64,000 nt of DNA. It comes from Cheiracanthium punctorium. Its lineage: Eukaryota; Arthropoda; Arachnida; Araneae; Cheiracanthiidae. The notes under the pieces were generated by a model. It saw nothing but the letters and a program-made list of their open reading frames with translations. It did no database searches and was not told the DNA's origin. Position numbers and translations under genes: made by a program. The stretch is from positions 682,001-746,000 of the forward strand of contig JAWZYV010000771.1 of assembly GCA_038373885.1 (NCBI GenBank). Reading direction: 5' to 3'. Below, one piece after another: positions 59,723 to 64,000 of the stretch (the stretch's first letter is position 1; each line of letters opens with the position of its first letter).

Positions 59723-60645
59723 GTTAAAACAATTTTTTATGTATTTGTTAATATGGCTGTTGTGAAGGAATTAAGTTGGTGCAAATATTTCTACAATCAG
59801 TATTTATTGAGTTTGGAAAGTTTTCTACCATTTCTTTTCTTAAGAATGTGCTTACATTGTATACTAAATTTTAATGTGTCCCATCGAATAATATTTATCA
59901 TTTGAAAATATTTTATTCCTGTCTGAGCATTGAATTTTGGAAGATTTTCTCCAAATTCTTTATGTTAATATTAATATGGCTGCTGCTTAAAAATTAATTA
60001 TGTGAGAGTATTTTGATACTCAATATTTATTGAGTTTTGGAAGGTTTTCTTCCATTTCTTTTCCTAAAAATGTGTTTACATTGTATACTAAATCTTAATA
60101 TGTGTCAAGATTACAAGATTTTATTACTGCTGAGCACTGAAATTTGGAAGGTTTTCTCCAAATTTTAAATGTTAATATGCCTGTTGTATAAGAATTAATT
60201 ATGTGAGAAAACTTAATAATCAGTATTTTTATTGTGTTTTGGAAGGTTTTCTTATAACGATGTTTCTTTTCTTGAAAATGTGTTTACATTGCACACTAAA
60301 ATTTAATGTTTCTTAACCAAGAATATTTATCATGTGAAAATATTTTGTTCCTGTCGGAGCATTGAGTTTTGGAATATTTTCTTCAAAATTTTTATGTTAA
60401 AAGAATTTTTTATGTTTATGTTAACATGGCTGTTGTGTATGAATTAATTTTCTGAGAATATTTTGATAAACAGTATTTATTGAGCTTTGGGGAGGGGGTT
60501 CTTCCATTTCTTTTCTTAAGAATGTACTTGCATTGTATACTAAATTTTAATATGTGTCTAATATAAGATTATTTATCATGTGAAAATATTTTGTTCCTGA
60601 CTGACCATTTAGATTTGGAAGGTTTTCTCCAATTTTTTATCTTAA
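59585..60645. repeat. five degenerate tandem units of about 210-260 bp
   Basis: The landmark AATGTGTTTACATTGTATAC, or a close variant, recurs near 59587, 59846, 60068, 60277 and 60523. It is followed each time by TGAAAATATTTTGTTCCTGT-type sequence and GAGCATTGAGTTTTGGAAGG. One unit is interrupted by a T-run (59687-59718). Confidence 0.85.
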
Positions 60646-62760
60646 TATACTGCCTTTAATACAAAGTCTTTTGAGCGGAGTTGAGGGCGCAAGCGCCCAG
60701 GCACCCTGGGGAAGCAAATTTGAAACGACGCGAAGGGTAGTTAGAGCAGAGCACAAATGGCGGACAAATAGACAGAGAAAATCATAAATACTTCTCATCT
60801 CTTTGTAAAGTGTTGAAAAAGGCGAATTCTCGTGAAAAGATTTTACTTACTAATGACATGCACATAGACTATTGCGTTCAAGAAGTTTTAATTAGTTATA
60901 AACCTTTTCACAGTAAAATTAAAAATTAAAATAAATAAATTTCCGATTTCATGCAGCTCAAAATAACTCAAAAGTGTTATCATTGATATCTCTTGCTCAC
61001 GGAGATATAGTATAGGAGTGGACACTCTCCATAGCTGCGATACTGGATTTGTGGTACCCCAAATAAGTTACAATTACGTAAACATTGGAAATCTAGTGAC
61101 GTGCAGCGATCCTAGCGGTAAAAGAATAAAGCATTTCCCGTGCTTACTGATAAATTTTACGTATTTTTAATTTTCCCACTTAACATGTGAACGGGATCAT
61201 GAACGCGAGCTCTAAATTTTAATTATTTTTTTTTTCACTTTTGCTTACCTGGTTGCCTTAGTAACAAATGAGTAAAAAAAGAAAAAATATGTTCTATCTT
61301 AAGATTATTAAAATATTGAGTTTATATTTGTTAACGAGTGCGTATATCGTGGCTGACAGAAAAGAAGTTTTCGTCTGCCACGGTATATATTTACATTAGA
61401 AAATGTCTTAGAATTCATTACTGAGTTCTTTATGCAACATGAATTTAATATTTTAATATGAGTTTTTAGCGGCAATTTAAAGCTGTGTTAAAATTCGTCA
61501 CAGCATGAAATAGATGTAAATAGTTGTTTGAGTGTGATCGTCATTATAAATAAACATTTTAAATATTGCATCCACACAAACTACATTCTTCTAAATTTAC
61601 TAATATTTCGTACAGTTTTTGAGCAAAATAGTAACAGACATTACATACATAATATCACTTAGCTTCGAAACTATTGTCTATATTAATTACGAAATACTAT
61701 TATAAGACAATTATGTAATTAAAACACACCTGAAGCCACTAATTATTATATATCACGTTCATAAATTGGTGTATTTAATTTTTTGAAGTTTTGTTACTTC
61801 AACGATCTCCATTTACTTCGCCTCGATGGAAATATAAACAACCTGAGATGCGCAGAAGCAGAAGATGCGCAGTAACCCAGTGTGCGTAGCACCATCTGTT
61901 TGTAACAACGGCGTTATCCAACTTTTTAAGAGAAGTGTCCCCTTCTATAAATTTACCTTCGTGCTCTTGATGCGGTATATAGTGGAAACTAATTTATTAT
62001 CTTGTAAAAAGGAAAACTAAACTGCGCCCTCATTTCTCGTCTCGAGATTTCAGAGAAGTCTTTGTGTCAGTTCAAATATGCAGAATCCTCCTTTGCTGGG
62101 AGAAGGAAATATGCGTCAACCTTTAATATTTTGTGTTCTTCAGCACGTAAAGCAATAAAAATAAAAGCAGCTGCACTTCGTGTACTCTTATCATTAATAA
62201 CTCCTACTAATAGAAATGTGAAAACTACAAGTTTCCTGAAAAGTTAATGTGAAACCTACAAGTTTCCTAAAAAGTTCAAAAATAATATGTTATTTTATTT
62301 TGTGCGCACGTTTGATCCTATGCCATTAATTCTGCGAGCATGCTTAAGTTTGCAGAAGAAACTACAGACCGTTTTCATACACAAGAGCTTTTTTAAATCC
62401 CGAATAAATAACGCTTCAAAAATTTAACAAATTTGGAGCTGCTTTCTTACTAATCTAGGAAAATGCATCAATTTATTGAGCTGTCTTTAAAATCGATTAT
62501 TACTCTTCATAGAGGCAAATATTTCCGAAATATTCATCAGAAATGCACATATTCTTCAGTTTATTTAGTTCTTTTTATCTATGCAAGGATTAAAAAATTT
62601 TTAACTTGAAAAATAAATAAACAAGTTAATCAAATAAGTGCTAAGTAAGACATATTATTAAAGTGTTATTCGGTAGAAAGATAAGAATCTGAGTCTGAAA
62701 AAAGTTAAAATGCATTCCTCAAAAACCTCTGAATAAAACATTTGAACAGAAGAAAAATAC
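60646..62760. other. AT-rich stretch with two GC-rich islands
   Basis: Islands at about 60665-60770 (GAGGGCGCAAGCGCCCAGGC) and 61800-61990 stand out; the second holds two ATGCGCAG-type sites. No coding exon could be established. Confidence 0.35.
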
Positions 62761-62761
62761 T

Positions 62762-62762
<1 letters not shown>

Positions 62763-62793
<31 letters not shown>
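62763..62793. repeat. T homopolymer run, about 30 bases
   Basis: Seen directly; it may be the tail of a reverse-oriented retroposon. Confidence 0.9.
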
Positions 62794-62794
<1 letters not shown>

Positions 62795-64000
62795 GTATTA
62801 AATTCGTGACAAATGACAGCAAAAATTTTGAAAATCCCCCTATGTGCAGGATCGCATTTAGGTCTATCCGCCCATAGGCAGATTTAAAATCGACACTCAT
62901 GAAGCTCTCCATTTACTTTTATAAATCATGCTGCGTTACCAGTTTAAAAAAATGTAATTTAGAGAGAAATGATCTAAATTTGAAGGTCAAAGCTCGGAAA
63001 TCCTTTTTCGGAAGAGGTATAAGGTTTCCATGGGTAGACACCCACTTTCCGCTCTAGCGCAATAGCGCAATAAAAAAAATTAAAAATTAAAAACAGTAAG
63101 AAAATCTGAAACAGTTTTATAGTTTAAATACGCACTAAAGTGCTATATTTTAAAAGCGTCTATCCTATTTTCTTTTCAGATTCCATTAAGTTGGAAAGTG
63201 TATCATTATTCAGAAGTGTGTCATATTTTTCTCCCTTGTCCCATAAAACACACCTTCGGAGTCGCAATCTACCTTAAAATCGCCTAATGAAACTGTTTTA
63301 CAATCTTCGCCAAGCATCAGTTATATTTCACCATTTTAAATATTGTTCGGAATGGGCATCATAATCCAGGAGTACGCCGTGTTTGTCTTTCCATAAAACA
63401 GATCTTTGGAATTGAAATCTACATTAAAATTGCCTACTAAAACTATCTTACAATCTTCGCCAGGCATATTCTAATAATAAACTGCCGCGTTTGCCAGATT
63501 CTAACCAAATTTAAAAGATATCGCAAAGTTTGGTTCGGTTTTGAAGTTATTTTTTGGCAGCAAGGTTGGCGATCAATTATCAAAAATTGCGAACCTTTTG
63601 TGACTTTCAATATTTTATTACTCTCCCCCCCCCCTATCCGCATACCTAGCAAACACATTTGAAAAGATCTTCATCGTGACAGTTCATGTCTGCAAAACCT
63701 CTCTGCAAATCATGTCTACAAAAACTGTCTACAGAATCGCGTAGACAAAAATCTGATCTTGAATGAAATAGCACCCTAGTGTTAATAATAATAATAATAA
63801 TAAATACAATAATAAAAACTGACGAATATCCAAAATGTAAATAATAAATAGATATTAAAAGTCTATTGCTGGAAGGAAGTGAGCTGAAGTCACGCTTTAC
63901 AGAATAGAAATACCAACTTTTCTTCTCGTTCCGCGGCAGTTCGGTCATCACAAACCATGCACACAGTTGCCCACACTGGATTTTGACGGCATTCGGGGAG
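62794..64000. other. AT-rich stretch to window end
   Basis: It contains an AAT microsatellite at about 63781-63803 and a C-run at 63625-63635. No gene supported. Confidence 0.4.

Overview
This window is eukaryotic: very AT-rich DNA with long introns, GT-AG splice sites and almost wall-to-wall transposable-element debris. The one firmly recognised host gene is an arthropod-type heavy-chain ferritin on the + strand. The mix of non-LTR elements with RNase H, Tc1/mariner, hAT and piggyBac-like miniature elements, tRNA-derived SINEs and a Penelope-like remnant fits a chelicerate, most likely a spider. That taxonomic reading is an inference from style, not a proven identity.
Layout. 1-3.7 kb: the end of a piggyBac-like miniature element, a mariner-type MITE and a tRNA-derived SINE. 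3.8-8.4 kb: ferritin exons 2 to 4 (49, 42 and 45 codons) with two introns; the N-terminal exon was not found. 8.6-9.6 kb: an internally deleted mariner element 216 bp after the ferritin stop. 12.64-12.77 kb: a candidate last coding exon of an unrecognised gene. 12.78-18.47 kb: a full-length 5.7 kb non-LTR retrotransposon on the - strand, bounded by a 13-bp target-site duplication that contains that exon's stop codon. Its ORF1 is intact, its ORF2 (endonuclease, reverse transcriptase, RNase H) carries four lesions, and the two ORFs overlap as ATGA.
18.9-22.5 kb and 48.1-50.1 kb: three copies of a modular repeat rich in the dyad CGCCAAATTTGGCG, ending in a strong hairpin. 22.5-28.5 kb: nested debris, comprising a tRNA-derived SINE, a hAT-type MITE, two half copies of a piggyBac-like foldback MITE, two different LINE fragments, a large palindrome and a complete Tc1 element (DD34E, frameshifted) inserted in the second LINE. 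30.2-31.4 kb: a possible element with clustered GTACCTTGGAGGTA motifs. 32.6-35.1 kb: a tandem duplication. 35.9-37.4 kb: a Mutator-like element with 145-bp terminal repeats and a 9-bp target duplication. 37.6-41.6 kb: a higher-order tandem satellite of about 342-bp and 555-bp units with hairpins. 41.7-47.9 kb: several miniature elements and a SINE. 52.7-53.1 kb: a GIY-YIG remnant of a Penelope-like element. 55.0-56.5 kb: a hAT-type element with an intact 8-bp duplication. 56.6-60.7 kb: three sets of degenerate tandem repeats. 60.7-64 kb: nothing recognisable beyond simple repeats.
Apart from ferritin and possibly the 12.6 kb exon, I see no host genes and no multi-gene system. The most informative signals are structural: insertion footprints, nesting order and the satellite architecture.
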